Positions 37,021 through 48,045 are shown, counted from the first letter of the stretch. The stretch is DNA of 64,000 nt from Pseudoalteromonas luteoviolacea B = ATCC 29581 (GCA_000333235.1 CAPN01000023.1:62001-126000), one strand, 5' to 3'. Numbers and translations are program-made. Notes: generated by a model not told the origin, from the sequence alone.

Positions 37021-39465
37021 ATGATTAAAAGAATTGTATCGGCAGTGTCGCTTTGCTTGCCGCTCGCAGTCTCAGGATTGGCACAGGCAAATGCTATCCA
37101 ACAAACAAAAGGCGATTTTGTCGATAAATTTCGTCAGCTCGATGAGGTACTGCCAACACCAAATGTATACCGCAGTGCTGCGGGTGAACCAGGCGAGCAA
37201 TATTGGCAACAGCAAGTTGACTACGATATTGACGTAAAACTTGATGAAAAAGACCGCCGCATTAGCGCAACACAAAAAATTGATTACAAGAATAACTCAC
37301 CGCACACATTGAAATATCTGTGGTTACAGCTCGACCAAAATATTTTTAAAGCCGATTCATTAGCTGAGCGCAGTTCAACCTTCAATAACACCTCAGCACC
37401 AATGCCTTCAGCGAAAGCGTCAAAGCTCAGTCTGCACGATCTACGTCGTCAACAATTTATCGCGGACAACGAACTTGGATTTGTTGTTGAAAACATTAAA
37501 GACAATTCTGGACGCGCGTTACAGGCAACGATCGTCGACACACTCATGCGTGTTGACTTAAATGAACCGCTAAAACCAGGCAAGTCAATGTCGTTCTCTT
37601 TAGACTTTGCTTTTAATATTGTAGAAGAAGATGCCGTTGGTGCGCGTTCAGGCTATGAACATTTCGAAAAAGACGGTAATGATATTTTTCTCCTTGCACA
37701 ATGGTTTCCGCGTCTTGCAGCCTATACAGATTACGAAGCTTGGACGAATAAAGCGTTTTTAGGTCGAGGCGAATTTACACTGGAGTTTGGTGATTATGAA
37801 GTCGACATCACCGTTCCTGCCGACCATATCGTATCAGCAACCGGTGAACTCACGAACGGGACGAAAGTGCTGACTAAAACGCAATTAAAGCGCTTAAAAG
37901 AGGCTGAAACAGCAAAACGTCCAGTCTTTGTGGTTACTGAGGAGGAAGCGCTCGAAAACGAAAAAGAAGGTACCAAAGATACCAAAACATGGCGTTTCTC
38001 AGCAAAAAACGTGCGAGATTTTGCATGGGCGTCTTCGCGTAAGTTTATGTGGGATGCCAAAGGCTACCAACAAGGTGGTAACGAGCAGCCCTTAGTTATG
38101 GCAATGTCCTTCTATCCTAAGGAAGGAGGCGATCTTTGGAAAAAATACTCCACCGAATCTGTGATCCACACTATGGAAGTGTATTCTCGTTACTCGTTTG
38201 ACTATCCTTATCCCGTTGCCCAATCGGTCAATGGCCCAGTAGGCGGTATGGAATATCCAATGATCACCTTTAATGGCCCGCGTACTGAATTACAGGAGGA
38301 TGGATCACGGACATATTCGCTGGCAGAGAAACGTTTCTTGATTGGCGTCGTGATCCACGAAGTAGGGCATATCTATTTCCCAATGATAGTGAATTCGGAC
38401 GAACGTCAGTGGACATGGATGGATGAAGGCTTAAACAGCTTTTTAGATGGTGTAGCAGGCCGAGAGTGGGATCCTAATATTCCTTGGGGAGTTGAGCCTC
38501 GCGACATCGTCGATTATATGAAGTCAGAAAACCAAGTTCCTATCATGACTCAATCTGATAGTGTTTTACGACTTGGTCCAAATGCTTACACCAAACCCGC
38601 TGCGGCGCTCAATATATTGCGAGAAGTAATACTAGGCCGTGAATTATTTGATTTTGCGTTCAAAGAATACGCTCAGCGTTGGAAGTATAAACGCCCGACA
38701 CCGGCTGACTTTTTCCGAACCATGGAAGAAGCATCTGGTGTTGACCTTGATTGGTTTTGGCGAGGTTGGTTCTACTCTACCGATCATGTCGATATTTCGC
38801 TAGATCGCGTTTATAAACTCGCAATGGATACCCATAACCCCGATATCGATTATGGGCGTTTAAGAGCATTTGAAGAAGCAAAACCACAATCCCTGTTCAA
38901 TTTGCGTAATCAGCAAGAAGGCAAAACACTTTGGATCGATAAAAACAAAGATGTCAGTGATTTTTACGATGAAAATGACCAGTTTACCGTAACGAACAAA
39001 GAACGTAACAAGTACCAAGAGTTTCTAAAAGGATTAGAATCTTGGGAGAAAAAAGCGCTTGAGCGGGCACTTGAAGAACAACAAAACTATTACGTTTTAG
39101 AGTTTAGTAATTTAGGCGGTCTTGTTATGCCTATTCTGCTTGAACTGAGCTATCAAGATGGCAGTAAAGAAAACATCACATTACCTGCAGAGATCTGGCG
39201 TCGCTCTCCGAAAAAAGTCAGCAAATTGATTGTGACAGACAAAAACAAAGTTTTGCAATCCATTACGGTTGACCCACATTGGGAAACTGCGGATGTGGAT
39301 ATCGAAAATAATCACTATCCCCGTCGTATCATTGAATCACGCCTCGAAACGTACAAACGTGAAAAACCAAAAGGCAAGGTCAATAGAGACATTATGCAAG
39401 ACAGTAAAACGGAGCTGAAGCAAGAGCACAAGAAAGGCGACAGCGACGTGAAAAACGAAGGATAA
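37021..39465 (+). CDS. M1 family aminopeptidase-like zinc metallopeptidase
   Basis: The start at 37021 gives a clean signal peptide (to about residue 24); the frame is open further upstream. The 814-aa product has GPVGGMEYPMITF, an M1 GxMEN-like segment, and the zinc motif HEVGHIYFPMIVNSDERQW near residue 446 with the third ligand in MDEGLN about 19 residues later. The C-terminal 60 residues are charged. It probably trims peptides in the periplasm or outside the cell. The GGMEYP replaces the usual GAMEN, which often marks M1 relatives with altered exopeptidase activity. The DUF6702 gene follows after 8 bp. Confidence 0.88.
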   Translation: MIKRIVSAVSLCLPLAVSGLAQANAIQQTKGDFVDKFRQLDEVLPTPNVYRSAAGEPGEQYWQQQVDYDIDVKLDEKDRRISATQKIDYKNNSPHTLKYLWLQLDQNIFKADSLAERSSTFNNTSAPMPSAKASKLSLHDLRRQQFIADNELGFVVENIKDNSGRALQATIVDTLMRVDLNEPLKPGKSMSFSLDFAFNIVEEDAVGARSGYEHFEKDGNDIFLLAQWFPRLAAYTDYEAWTNKAFLGRGEFTLEFGDYEVDITVPADHIVSATGELTNGTKVLTKTQLKRLKEAETAKRPVFVVTEEEALENEKEGTKDTKTWRFSAKNVRDFAWASSRKFMWDAKGYQQGGNEQPLVMAMSFYPKEGGDLWKKYSTESVIHTMEVYSRYSFDYPYPVAQSVNGPVGGMEYPMITFNGPRTELQEDGSRTYSLAEKRFLIGVVIHEVGHIYFPMIVNSDERQWTWMDEGLNSFLDGVAGREWDPNIPWGVEPRDIVDYMKSENQVPIMTQSDSVLRLGPNAYTKPAAALNILREVILGRELFDFAFKEYAQRWKYKRPTPADFFRTMEEASGVDLDWFWRGWFYSTDHVDISLDRVYKLAMDTHNPDIDYGRLRAFEEAKPQSLFNLRNQQEGKTLWIDKNKDVSDFYDENDQFTVTNKERNKYQEFLKGLESWEKKALERALEEQQNYYVLEFSNLGGLVMPILLELSYQDGSKENITLPAEIWRRSPKKVSKLIVTDKNKVLQSITVDPHWETADVDIENNHYPRRIIESRLETYKREKPKGKVNRDIMQDSKTELKQEHKKGDSDVKNEG

Positions 39466-39473
39466 AATACAGC

Positions 39474-39974
39474 ATGCGTTTTTTAGCTTGTCTGCTTCTA
39501 TTGATGAGTGCCAGCTTTATGGCTGGTGCTCATCAACTAAAAGCAGCTGTCAGTACCGTACTGTTTAATCAAAATAGCGGCAACATCGAGCTGATGCACC
39601 GCTATTTTCTTCATGACACCGAACATGCCATTAGCCAAATTGCAGGTAAGAAAGCGGATATTCTTGATAATCGAGATGACCAAGCGAAATTTGCTAACTA
39701 TGTTTTTGAACGAATTAGCCTCAAAGTAAATGGCAAGCCTTTAACACTTGTTCCTGTTGGTTTCGAAGTCGATGGCAAATACATTTGGGTTTATCAAGAA
39801 ACGCCTATCATTAGCGATGTCCAACAGATCACGATGCGTAATAACGCACTTCGAGATATGTGGCCACAACAAGCTAATTTAGTCAACATTGAAGGCTTAG
39901 GCACAATTCGGAGCCTGCATTTCGACGGTGAAGATGACTGGCTGAGTGTCACGATAAGCTCAACTGAAGGGTAA
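39474..39974 (+). CDS. DUF6702-type secreted protein
   Basis: A 166-aa protein with a signal peptide ending near GAHQ. The body (AAVSTVLFNQNSGNIELMHR, FANYVFERISLKVNGKPL) fits the DUF6702 family, which is often found directly after this kind of M1 peptidase, as here with 8 bp between them. The pair is probably co-transcribed. Its role is unknown; it may help the peptidase in the periplasm. Confidence 0.75.
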   Translation: MRFLACLLLLMSASFMAGAHQLKAAVSTVLFNQNSGNIELMHRYFLHDTEHAISQIAGKKADILDNRDDQAKFANYVFERISLKVNGKPLTLVPVGFEVDGKYIWVYQETPIISDVQQITMRNNALRDMWPQQANLVNIEGLGTIRSLHFDGEDDWLSVTISSTEG

Positions 39975-40118
39975 CTGCCTCAATTCGATCTATTGGTCAA
40001 TGAAAAGATAGATTTCCCCCAACCAACGCGTAGCGCTACTATTCATCACAAATGATTGTGATCGTTCTATTGGCCTTACGCGTTTTTCTTTTTTAGTCTT
40101 GATAAAATTTGGGGAAAC

Positions 40119-40703
40119 ATGAACAAAGGATACCGAGGTGTCATCTTTGATTTAGATGGTACATTAATGACATCAGCTTTAGATTTTAGCGCGATCCGTA
40201 GCGCAATTGGCTGTCCTGCTCATTGGGATATTTTACAATACATTGAAAGCATCCCGTGTGAAGTTACGCAGCAACAGAAACGTCAACAAGTCATTCAGTT
40301 TGAACTTGATGATGCCAATGAATCTGAAGTGATTGATGGCGTGCTTAGTACGCTTTCATTGTTCAACGAACAACGTATTCCAATGGCGATTGTCACACGT
40401 AATTGTCGTCTTGCAAGTAATATAAAAATTAATCGAGGTTCTCTACCGATTGACTTGGTGCTAAGCCGAGAAGATGCGCCAGCTAAACCGGATCCAAGTG
40501 CATTGCTTATCGTTGCACAACAATGGCAACTTGCACCCCATCAATGTCTGTATGTGGGGGATTACCTCTATGATTTGCAAGCAGCAAAAAACGCTAACAT
40601 GGCAAGCTGCTTATTTGCGCCTCATGAGGTTCCAACCTATCATGCAGAAGCAACATGGCTCATTAAAGACTTTAAAGCGCTCAGCCAAATTGTACTTGTA
40701 TAG
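40119..40703 (+). CDS. HAD superfamily phosphatase-like hydrolase
   Basis: A 194-aa protein with HAD motif I IFDLDGTL (Asp nucleophile near residue 10), motif II IVTRN and motif III/IV KPDPSALL ... YVGDYLYDLQAAKNAN. The cap is small and helical (subfamily IA). It probably dephosphorylates a small metabolite such as phosphoglycolate or a sugar phosphate; the identity is not seen. It may be co-transcribed with the YeeN-type gene 85 bp downstream. Confidence 0.87.
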   Translation: MNKGYRGVIFDLDGTLMTSALDFSAIRSAIGCPAHWDILQYIESIPCEVTQQQKRQQVIQFELDDANESEVIDGVLSTLSLFNEQRIPMAIVTRNCRLASNIKINRGSLPIDLVLSREDAPAKPDPSALLIVAQQWQLAPHQCLYVGDYLYDLQAAKNANMASCLFAPHEVPTYHAEATWLIKDFKALSQIVLV

Positions 40704-40788
40704 GACAATCTGAATTTGGGAGTAGCCCAAAGCCAATAGTCTTGTTAAAATCTCGTCAATTCAAACTAATTCTAAATAGAGATCCAAG

Positions 40789-41520
40789 ATGGGCAGAGCA
40801 TTTGAAGTCCGCAAAAATGCCATGGCAAAAACGGCAGCGGTGAAAACCAAAGTAAACTCAAAATACGGTAAAGAAATTTACGTTGTGGCGAAAAACGGCG
40901 GCCCAGATCCTGAAACGAACCTTTCGCTTCGTCGTCTTATCGATAAAGCAAAAAAAGACCAAGTTCCAGCACATGTAATTGATAAGGCAGTCGAAAAGGC
41001 AGCTGGAGGTGCTGGCGAAGATTACTCTCCTGCACGTTACGAAGGGTATGGTCCTGGCAATTGTATGGTTATCGTTGACTGCTTAACTGACAACCCAAAT
41101 CGCACCATTAAAGACGTTCGCTTACCTTTTACGAAAACGGATTCTAAAATTGGCAGCCCTGGTTGCGTTGCACATATGTTTGATCATTTTGCTATCTTAG
41201 GATTTGAAGGTAATGATGATGAAGCTGTCTTAGAAGCGCTAATGATGGCTGACGTAGATGTTACAGACGTTGAAGTAGAAGATGGTACAGTGTCGGTGTT
41301 TGCACCACACACAGAGTACTTCAAAACTAAAACTGCACTGATGGAAGCGTTTGAAGGCATTAACTTTGATGTCGATGAAATTACGTTTGTGCCACAAACT
41401 CACGTTGAAATTAGCGACCCGGAAGTGATTGCAAACTTTGATAAATTTATCACTATGCTTGAAGATTGCGATGATGTACAAAACGTCTATCACAATGCCA
41501 TTGTAAATCGCGACGCTTAA
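40789..41520 (+). CDS. yeeN: YebC/PmpR family protein, YeeN type
   Basis: A 243-aa protein of the YebC family. The start [20 protein letters not shown] differs from YebC (MAGHSKW) and fits the YeeN branch, as do [20 protein letters not shown] and PNRTIKDVR. YebC-type proteins were named as transcription regulators and have been tied to translation of proline-rich stretches; YeeN itself is less studied. It is followed by a strong terminator. Confidence 0.88.
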   Translation: MGRAFEVRKNAMAKTAAVKTKVNSKYGKEIYVVAKNGGPDPETNLSLRRLIDKAKKDQVPAHVIDKAVEKAAGGAGEDYSPARYEGYGPGNCMVIVDCLTDNPNRTIKDVRLPFTKTDSKIGSPGCVAHMFDHFAILGFEGNDDEAVLEALMMADVDVTDVEVEDGTVSVFAPHTEYFKTKTALMEAFEGINFDVDEITFVPQTHVEISDPEVIANFDKFITMLEDCDDVQNVYHNAIVNRDA

Positions 41521-41547
41521 TATCGCCGATTGATTAAGCATAAATAA

Positions 41548-41570
41548 AAAAGGAGCATTTTGCTCCTTTT
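41548..41570 (+). terminator. Terminator after the YeeN-type gene
   Basis: Perfect stem AAAAGGAGCA/TGCTCCTTTT with a 3-base loop and a following T run, 27 bases after the stop. It also lies downstream of glcB on the other strand. Confidence 0.9.
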
Positions 41571-41615
41571 TTATTTTAACGAGCTTATCGCCTTTTTAAA
41601 TCAGTACGAAAGCTC

Positions 41616-41632
41616 TGTAAAGGGGGTTTACA
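41616..41632. repeat. TGTAAA-N5-TTTACA inverted repeat, copy 5
   Basis: TGTAAAGGGGGTTTACA directly abuts the glcB stop codon, at the 3' end of the gene and in a convergent interval. No promoter is expected here. Confidence 0.75.
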
Positions 41633-43810
41633 TCAAACAATTTTTGCCTTTTTCAGCAGCCTAAAACGATGTAACAACGGTTCTGTATAACCATTGGGTT
41701 GTTTTGTTCCTTCAAACACTAGCGCTAACGCAGCCTGATAAGCAAGGTTTTCACTGAGTTTTGAATCATCAAGTGCCATTGGAGTAAAAGCAGGATCGTA
41801 CGCGTTTTGGCCGTCAACTACTTTCGCCATTTTAGCAAATGTTGCTTTAACTTGTGTTTTTGTACAAATACCGTGATATAACCAATTCGCAATGTGTTGA
41901 CTTGAAATACGTAGTGTTGCTCGGTCTTCCATTAATCCAACATGATTAATATCGGGTACTTTTGAACACCCAACACCTTGATCAATCCAACGAACGACAT
42001 AACCGAGTATGCCTTGAGCATTATTGTCGAGTTCAGCTTGAATGTCCTCTTTACTCAGGGTCAAGTCCTGTAGCAACGGCGGCGTTAACAAGGTCTCCAA
42101 TGGTGCGATCTGACGCTCAGCAATTTGTTTTTGAGTCGCAAATACATCGACGTCATGGTAGTGCATCGCGTGTAAGGTTGCGGCTGTAGGAGAGGGGACC
42201 CAAGCTGTGTTTGCTCCTGATCTAGGATGCGCCCCCTTTTGCTCCATCATTAACGCCATCTTATCCGGTATTGGCCACATGCCTTTACCTATCTGAGCCT
42301 TTTGAGTAAATCCACAAGCTAAACCAATATCGACGTTACGATCTTCATAAGCACTGATCCAAGGTTCCCCTTTAATTTTTGCTTTAGGCAGAACAGGACC
42401 TGCTAACATCGACGTGTGGATTTCATCACCAGTTCTATCCAAGAACCCTGTATTAATAAAAACGACGCGATGCTTAGCTTCAAAAATACATGCGGCCAAG
42501 TTTACAGAAGTACGTCGCTCTTCATCCATTATCCCCATTTTTAATGTAAAACGGGGAAGCTTTAATGCATCTTCAATATGTGAAAAAAGTGTATTGGTGA
42601 AGGCAACTTCTTCTGGACCATGCATTTTTGGTTTTACGATATTAATGCTAGCAGAGCTTGAGTTTTTAAATGGGCTGTTACCAATTAAGTCATGCATGGC
42701 ACATAAACTCGTGATCATTGCATCCATAATACCTTCAAAAACCGGTTCACCATGGCTATCCAGTATTGCATTGTTCGTCATCAAATGACCGACATTGCGA
42801 ACAAACATCATACTGCGGCCTTTTAATGCGACCCGCTCACCACTTTTAGCTGTATAAAGTCTATCTGTAGCTAGGCTTCGCGTTATGGTTTCGCCCTGCT
42901 TGTCGAATGTTTCATTTAACGATCCATTCATTAACCCTAACCAATTGCGATATACCCCAACTTTATCCTCTGCATCGACTGCTGCAACAGAATCTTCGCA
43001 ATCCATAATGGTCGTTACTGCGGCTTCAAGTACCACATCTTTAATCGCGGCTTTATCTGCAGCGCCCACAGGATGAAATGCGTCAAACTGAAGTTCAATG
43101 TGCAGCCCGTTGTGTTTGAAAAGTAACGAGGATGGCGAATTTATTTGCCCTTGATAGCCAATAAACTGCTCAGGCGATGCCAGTTGCACTTGAGTAGAGT
43201 CTCTAAGCGTTACAACCAATGCACCTGCCAAAATGGCATAATGGGTACTCTCGATGTGTGAACCCGATGCCAAAGGTAAAACTTTGTCAAGAAACTGCCG
43301 AGCATAGGCCATCACCTTAAAACCACGCACAGGGTTATATGCCTTAGTACGCTCAGCCCCATCGGATTCACTCAATACATCAGTGCCATACAGAGCATCG
43401 TAAAGACTTCCCCAACGCGCATTTGCAGCGTTAAGAGCAAAACGCGCATTACTCACTGGCACGACTAACTGCGGGCCCGCTGTCAATGCAATTTCAGGCT
43501 CAACGTGTTTAGTTTGAATCGAAAATGTTGATGGGGATTCAACTAAATACCCAATAGCTTTTAAAAATGTCCGATATTCATCTTTACTATAGCTTGGATT
43601 TTCACGATAAAACGTATCGATTTGGGCTTGCAGCTCATCTCTTTTTTTGAGCAATGCTCGATTAATTGGTGAAAGCGCAGTGATCACTTCACTAAAACGC
43701 AGCCAAAAATCATCTGCACTTATGTTTGTGCCGAGTAAGGCTTCTTGATTAATAAATTGATAGAGCGCGGGGTGAATGCTCAGCCCTGCATGTTGAACCA
43801 AATCAGTCAT
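41633..43810 (-). CDS. glcB: Malate synthase G
   Basis: A 725-aa enzyme of the long, monomeric malate synthase G type. It joins glyoxylate and acetyl-CoA to malate in the glyoxylate shunt. Family stretches include [35 protein letters not shown] and [20 protein letters not shown]. The start has AAGGATTAG upstream. It is divergent from isocitrate lyase with 224 bp between, which presumably holds shared control for growth on acetate or fatty acids. Confidence 0.96.
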   Translation of the reverse strand: MTDLVQHAGLSIHPALYQFINQEALLGTNISADDFWLRFSEVITALSPINRALLKKRDELQAQIDTFYRENPSYSKDEYRTFLKAIGYLVESPSTFSIQTKHVEPEIALTAGPQLVVPVSNARFALNAANARWGSLYDALYGTDVLSESDGAERTKAYNPVRGFKVMAYARQFLDKVLPLASGSHIESTHYAILAGALVVTLRDSTQVQLASPEQFIGYQGQINSPSSLLFKHNGLHIELQFDAFHPVGAADKAAIKDVVLEAAVTTIMDCEDSVAAVDAEDKVGVYRNWLGLMNGSLNETFDKQGETITRSLATDRLYTAKSGERVALKGRSMMFVRNVGHLMTNNAILDSHGEPVFEGIMDAMITSLCAMHDLIGNSPFKNSSSASINIVKPKMHGPEEVAFTNTLFSHIEDALKLPRFTLKMGIMDEERRTSVNLAACIFEAKHRVVFINTGFLDRTGDEIHTSMLAGPVLPKAKIKGEPWISAYEDRNVDIGLACGFTQKAQIGKGMWPIPDKMALMMEQKGAHPRSGANTAWVPSPTAATLHAMHYHDVDVFATQKQIAERQIAPLETLLTPPLLQDLTLSKEDIQAELDNNAQGILGYVVRWIDQGVGCSKVPDINHVGLMEDRATLRISSQHIANWLYHGICTKTQVKATFAKMAKVVDGQNAYDPAFTPMALDDSKLSENLAYQAALALVFEGTKQPNGYTEPLLHRFRLLKKAKIV

Positions 43811-44034
43811 GAGCTAATCCTTGTGAGAAATTCGAACGGGATATACTTACCATACCCCAAATACGGTAAAAGCGAACCATTGAAACCATTCACAAAATAT
43901 ATACTCACAATAACAACTATAAATTTAAAAAATCATCAAAACAGGCCTAGGTTGTAATTAAGCGCTGCAGGCACTCTCACTATCGCCACAAGCGTAAACC
44001 AGAATTCACTGTTACTCGTTCAAAGGATACCGTT

Positions 44035-45639
44035 ATGACTCGCTATCAATCACAATTAGATCAATTCGCCACACTTTGTGAACGCCAAGGTAAATCATGG
44101 AAGTCAATTGACCCTGAGTTTGCTAGCCGTATGCATTTGCAAAATCGTTTCAAAACAGGCTTAGATATCGCTAAGTACACCGCAAAAATCATGCGCGAAG
44201 ATATGGCGGCTTATGACCTTGACTCATCAAAATACACGCAATCGCTAGGTTGTTGGCATGGGTTTGTGGCGCAGCAAATGTTGATGGCAGTTAAACGCCA
44301 CCGTAAAACAACCAAACGAGCATACGTCTATTTAAGCGGCTGGATGGTAGCTGCACTACGTTCTGAATTTGGCCCACTTCCAGATCAGAGTATGCATGAA
44401 AAAACGTCTGTTCCTGCATTAATTGAAGAGATCTATACTTTCCTCAAACAAGCGGATGCACGTGAGTTAGACCATTTGTACAAAGCACTTGATGTTGCTA
44501 AAGCAACCGGCGGAGACGTTGAGGCGGCATTAGAAAAAATCGACAATTTTGAAACACACGTTGTACCAATTATTGCAGATATTGATGCTGGCTTTGGGAA
44601 TGAGGAAGCCACGTATTTATTAGCGAAAAAAATGATCGAAGCGGGAGCTTGCGCTATCCAAATCGAAAACCAAGTGTCAGACGCAAAACAATGCGGTCAC
44701 CAAGCTGGCAAAGTGACGGTACCACACGAAGACTTTCTTGCAAAAATCAATGCGGTTCGCTACGCATTTCTTGAACTGGGCGTTGAAGACGGCGTGATTG
44801 TAGCGCGCACAGATTCACTTGGCGCAAGCTTGACCCAAAAAATTCCTGTGTCGCGTCAACCTGGTGATTTAGCGAGCCAATACAACTCATTCTTAGATAC
44901 GACACCAGTGAACAATGTGGCTGATTTAGCAGAGGGCGACATGGCAATCAAGCTAAATGGCCAACTATGTAAGCCAGTTCGACTAGATAATGGTTTATAT
45001 CAATTCCGCGAAGGAACGGAAAAAGACCGTGTTGTATTAGATTGTGTTACAAGCCTCAAAGCTGGTGCGGATCTGCTTTGGATTGAGACTGAAAAACCAA
45101 ATGTGAAGCAAATCGCTGAACTGGTCAATCGAGTTAAAGAGCAAGTGCCCAATGCAAAATTGGTTTATAACAACTCTCCTAGCTTTAACTGGACGCTGAA
45201 ATTCCGCGAGCAAGTCTATGCGAATTGGAAAGCAGAAGGTAAAGATTTAAGTGCTTACCCAGATCCAAGCAAAGATATAAAAGCACTTATGGCAAGAGAC
45301 ATGGATGGCACTGAACTCGCCGCTGCAGCAGATGAGCTCGTGCAACAATTCCAGCGCGACGGTGCACGTGAAGCAGGTATTTTCCATCACTTAATCACGT
45401 TACCAACTTATCATACAGCTGCACTTAGCACAGATATTTTGTCAGAAGGGTATTTCGGCGACCTCGGTATGCTAGCGTATGTTCGAGATGTTCAACGTCA
45501 AGAGATCCGCCGAGAACAAGCTTCAGTTAAGCACCAAGATCTCGCTGGCTCGAACATCGGAGACACACATAAAGAATACTTCTCTGGTGAAAACGCGTTA
45601 AAAGCAGGTGGTGAAGCAAACACCATGAATCAATTTTAA
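44035..45639 (+). CDS. aceA: Isocitrate lyase
   Basis: A 534-aa isocitrate lyase of the longer Pseudomonas/Acinetobacter type. It cleaves isocitrate to succinate and glyoxylate. The active-site loop KQCGHQAGKVTVPHEDF is near residue 222 and carries the catalytic cysteine; SGWMVAALRSEFGPLPDQSM and IIADIDAGFGNEEATY fit the family. AAAGGATACC precedes the ATG. Together with the divergent glcB it gives a complete glyoxylate shunt. Confidence 0.96.
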   Translation: MTRYQSQLDQFATLCERQGKSWKSIDPEFASRMHLQNRFKTGLDIAKYTAKIMREDMAAYDLDSSKYTQSLGCWHGFVAQQMLMAVKRHRKTTKRAYVYLSGWMVAALRSEFGPLPDQSMHEKTSVPALIEEIYTFLKQADARELDHLYKALDVAKATGGDVEAALEKIDNFETHVVPIIADIDAGFGNEEATYLLAKKMIEAGACAIQIENQVSDAKQCGHQAGKVTVPHEDFLAKINAVRYAFLELGVEDGVIVARTDSLGASLTQKIPVSRQPGDLASQYNSFLDTTPVNNVADLAEGDMAIKLNGQLCKPVRLDNGLYQFREGTEKDRVVLDCVTSLKAGADLLWIETEKPNVKQIAELVNRVKEQVPNAKLVYNNSPSFNWTLKFREQVYANWKAEGKDLSAYPDPSKDIKALMARDMDGTELAAAADELVQQFQRDGAREAGIFHHLITLPTYHTAALSTDILSEGYFGDLGMLAYVRDVQRQEIRREQASVKHQDLAGSNIGDTHKEYFSGENALKAGGEANTMNQF

Positions 45640-45670
45640 TCCCCTGATGTCATAATCAGTTCCCTTTCTA

Positions 45671-45692
45671 AAGGGCTCCTCGGAGCCCTTTT
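45671..45692 (+). terminator. Terminator after isocitrate lyase
   Basis: Perfect 10-base stem AAAGGGCTCC/GGAGCCCTTT with a 2-base spacer and a T run, 31 bases after the stop. Confidence 0.92.
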
Positions 45693-45869
45693 TTAGATCG
45701 TGTTTTTACCTACTCTCTAAATCGTGCTGTATAGGTAAAAACAGGGGCAAACTGAACCCTTTATTTCAATAAGTTAGATTAAAATTGAAACAATAGAATC
45801 TACTTTTGAATCAGAACAAAACAAGTTTTTACGTACTCATAAATGCAAAAGACACAGTTTTGAGTTAAC

Positions 45870-45886
45870 TGTAAAGGGGGTTTACA
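45870..45886. repeat. TGTAAA-N5-TTTACA inverted repeat, copy 6
   Basis: TGTAAAGGGGGTTTACA in the 363-bp gap between aceA and the sensor kinase. It lies about 120 bp before the kinase start. The rest of the gap holds the aceA terminator and AT-rich promoter sequence. Confidence 0.72.
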
Positions 45887-46008
45887 GTAAGAATTCGCTA
45901 ATTGACGACTATTGAGGTATCTAAGGGAATTCATCAAGTTCTAATTCCCTTCACAATTGCCACACATTTCTTTAGTACCTTGACACCGTATTCTAGGGAA
46001 GTGTGATT

Positions 46009-48045
46009 ATGAAACCTGCAAGCTTGATCTTTTTTCTATTTTTATTCATTAGCTCGGCCCACGCCTACCAAATTCCCCATGTGATCCAACAGCACATTGA
46101 TGCAGAGCAATACACATTGGCATTAGAAGCAATCGCTGATACTTCAACTAATGATTATGAAGGTAAAGTCAGTTTAGAAACAACACAGGCGTTTATTTTT
46201 CGCTTGCAATCTAAATATGCAGATGCGCTAAACATTTTAGAACCCCTCTATAAGCGCGAGAAGTTCTCGCTACCACTAGCCTATAAAATAGCAACCGAAT
46301 ACGGTATTAATGCAAGAAACCTAGCAAAATATGCTTTAGCGAAAGAAGCTTACGAACGCTCTCTTCACATTGCTATTCAAATGCGTAATGACGACCTTAT
46401 TGCTCGCAGCAACAATAATCTCGGCGTTGTTGCTGAGCAGCTAGGTGATTTCACAACTGCGCTATATCATTATGAAAGCGCGAAATCGCGAATGGTCAAT
46501 AGCACTAATTGGGAAATAAGGGGCTCACTCAACTTTAACATAGCAGCTATCTATGAACGACTTGATGACATACAACTCGCAAAACAATATTTCTTTAAAG
46601 CGTTGGAGTTTGATAGAAAAGATAATAGCACCAGTAATATCAGTTACACCACATTACGTATCGCTAATCTCCTTGCTGCTGAAGAGAAATACGATGAAGC
46701 ACTAACGAAATTAAACAATCTGATCCAGCCTTTAGAATCTCTAGGCGCTGATGAGTTGCTCGCTAGGGTCTACAATGCAATTGCGTCCGTTTATCAAAAA
46801 ACAGGTAATATAGAACAAGTAGAAATCGCCGCTCAAACAGGCCTAACACACGCATTGAAAACGCAATCTTTGATTGAGCAAGCGGCTAGTTTCGAAAAGG
46901 TTACACAAAGTGCGCTTGCAAGAAAAGATTTACCTGCAATGTTAAATAGCCTAAAACACCTTGAAATAATCGCTTCACAACTCTCTGCTCCCAAAATGGC
47001 AATAAGTCTGAAGACGCTGCAGAAACAAGTAGCCGAATTTCAAGCGAATTTTGAACTAGCCAGTGCGCTTAGCAATGAATTAATTAACTTAAAATCGGCT
47101 GAATATGAACATAAATTGAGGATTCAGTTACAACTCCACAAAAGTTCTTTAGAGTTAATTTCAGAACAACAAAAAGTAGCGGAACTAGACCGAGATAGAA
47201 AGCTCACGATTTCGCAACTTGAAAATGCAAAATTACAGCAACAGCGATGGTTGCTTGCATTCGGCTTAACCTTTGTGTTTGTATGTACTTTTGTTTACCT
47301 CTATGTTCACAAACGTCGTTCTGCTGAACTAAAAGCGCAACTTTACGAATCGAACCTAAAACAAAAAGACCAAATGCTTGCCGATATTTCCCACGAGCTT
47401 CGCACCCCATTAAGCGTATTAAAGCTGCATATTGAAGCAATGGAACACAATCTCATTGACGACAAAAGCATTGCTTATGAAAAAATTAACGACAAAATCA
47501 ATCAACTAAATCATTTAATTTCTGACGTTTACCAATTGTCACAGGCAGAAAATAATTCGCTAGAACTCTACAATGAGCAATACAATGTCCATCAGCTAAT
47601 GACAAGCTACAGTTACGATATGCAAAGAATGGTCAGCAAACATGGCTTACGCTTTGTTAGCGATATTGCTGTTGCCAGAGATATCAATCTGTCAATTGAT
47701 AAACCAAAGCTCGATCGGATCATAAATAATCTAACCAAAAATGCATGCCTTTATACTGATGCTCCAGGACTTGTTAGATTGAAAGTCCGTCTAAATCCTC
47801 ACTATGTTTTTCTGCAAATTGATGATTCATCACCAGGCGTGTCAAAAGATCAACTCAACAAGCTATTTGAGCGCCTTTATCGAGTTGACACCTCTCGAAG
47901 CCGAGCATCAGGTGGTTCGGGACTAGGGTTATCAATCTGTCAAAGTCTCATTCGGGTCATGCGAGGGAAAATCGATCTAAAACAAGGCAAATATGGAGGC
48001 CTTTGTGTCAAAGTGCTATTACCTTATGAATTAAACACAAAATAA
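46009..48045 (+). CDS. TPR-domain sensor histidine kinase
   Basis: The start at 46009 has AGGGAAG upstream. The 678-aa protein has a signal peptide (to about residue 20). A periplasmic TPR region covers about 40-330 (ARSNNNLGVVAEQLGDFTTA, FNIAAIYERLDDIQLAKQYF), followed by a short coiled coil and one membrane helix near 413-433. The kinase core has H-box DISHELRTPL (His near 461), N-box IINNLTKNACLYTD and G-box GGSGLGLSICQSL. No response regulator adjoins it; the orphan OmpR-type regulator at 54.3 kb is one possible partner. The signal is unknown. Confidence 0.9.
   Translation: MKPASLIFFLFLFISSAHAYQIPHVIQQHIDAEQYTLALEAIADTSTNDYEGKVSLETTQAFIFRLQSKYADALNILEPLYKREKFSLPLAYKIATEYGINARNLAKYALAKEAYERSLHIAIQMRNDDLIARSNNNLGVVAEQLGDFTTALYHYESAKSRMVNSTNWEIRGSLNFNIAAIYERLDDIQLAKQYFFKALEFDRKDNSTSNISYTTLRIANLLAAEEKYDEALTKLNNLIQPLESLGADELLARVYNAIASVYQKTGNIEQVEIAAQTGLTHALKTQSLIEQAASFEKVTQSALARKDLPAMLNSLKHLEIIASQLSAPKMAISLKTLQKQVAEFQANFELASALSNELINLKSAEYEHKLRIQLQLHKSSLELISEQQKVAELDRDRKLTISQLENAKLQQQRWLLAFGLTFVFVCTFVYLYVHKRRSAELKAQLYESNLKQKDQMLADISHELRTPLSVLKLHIEAMEHNLIDDKSIAYEKINDKINQLNHLISDVYQLSQAENNSLELYNEQYNVHQLMTSYSYDMQRMVSKHGLRFVSDIAVARDINLSIDKPKLDRIINNLTKNACLYTDAPGLVRLKVRLNPHYVFLQIDDSSPGVSKDQLNKLFERLYRVDTSRSRASGGSGLGLSICQSLIRVMRGKIDLKQGKYGGLCVKVLLPYELNTK

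Noticed and set aside
5815-45886. The 17-bp repeat as a transcription-factor operator
   Set aside because: Three of six copies lie at gene ends or inside a gene, away from promoters, so a single regulon is unlikely.
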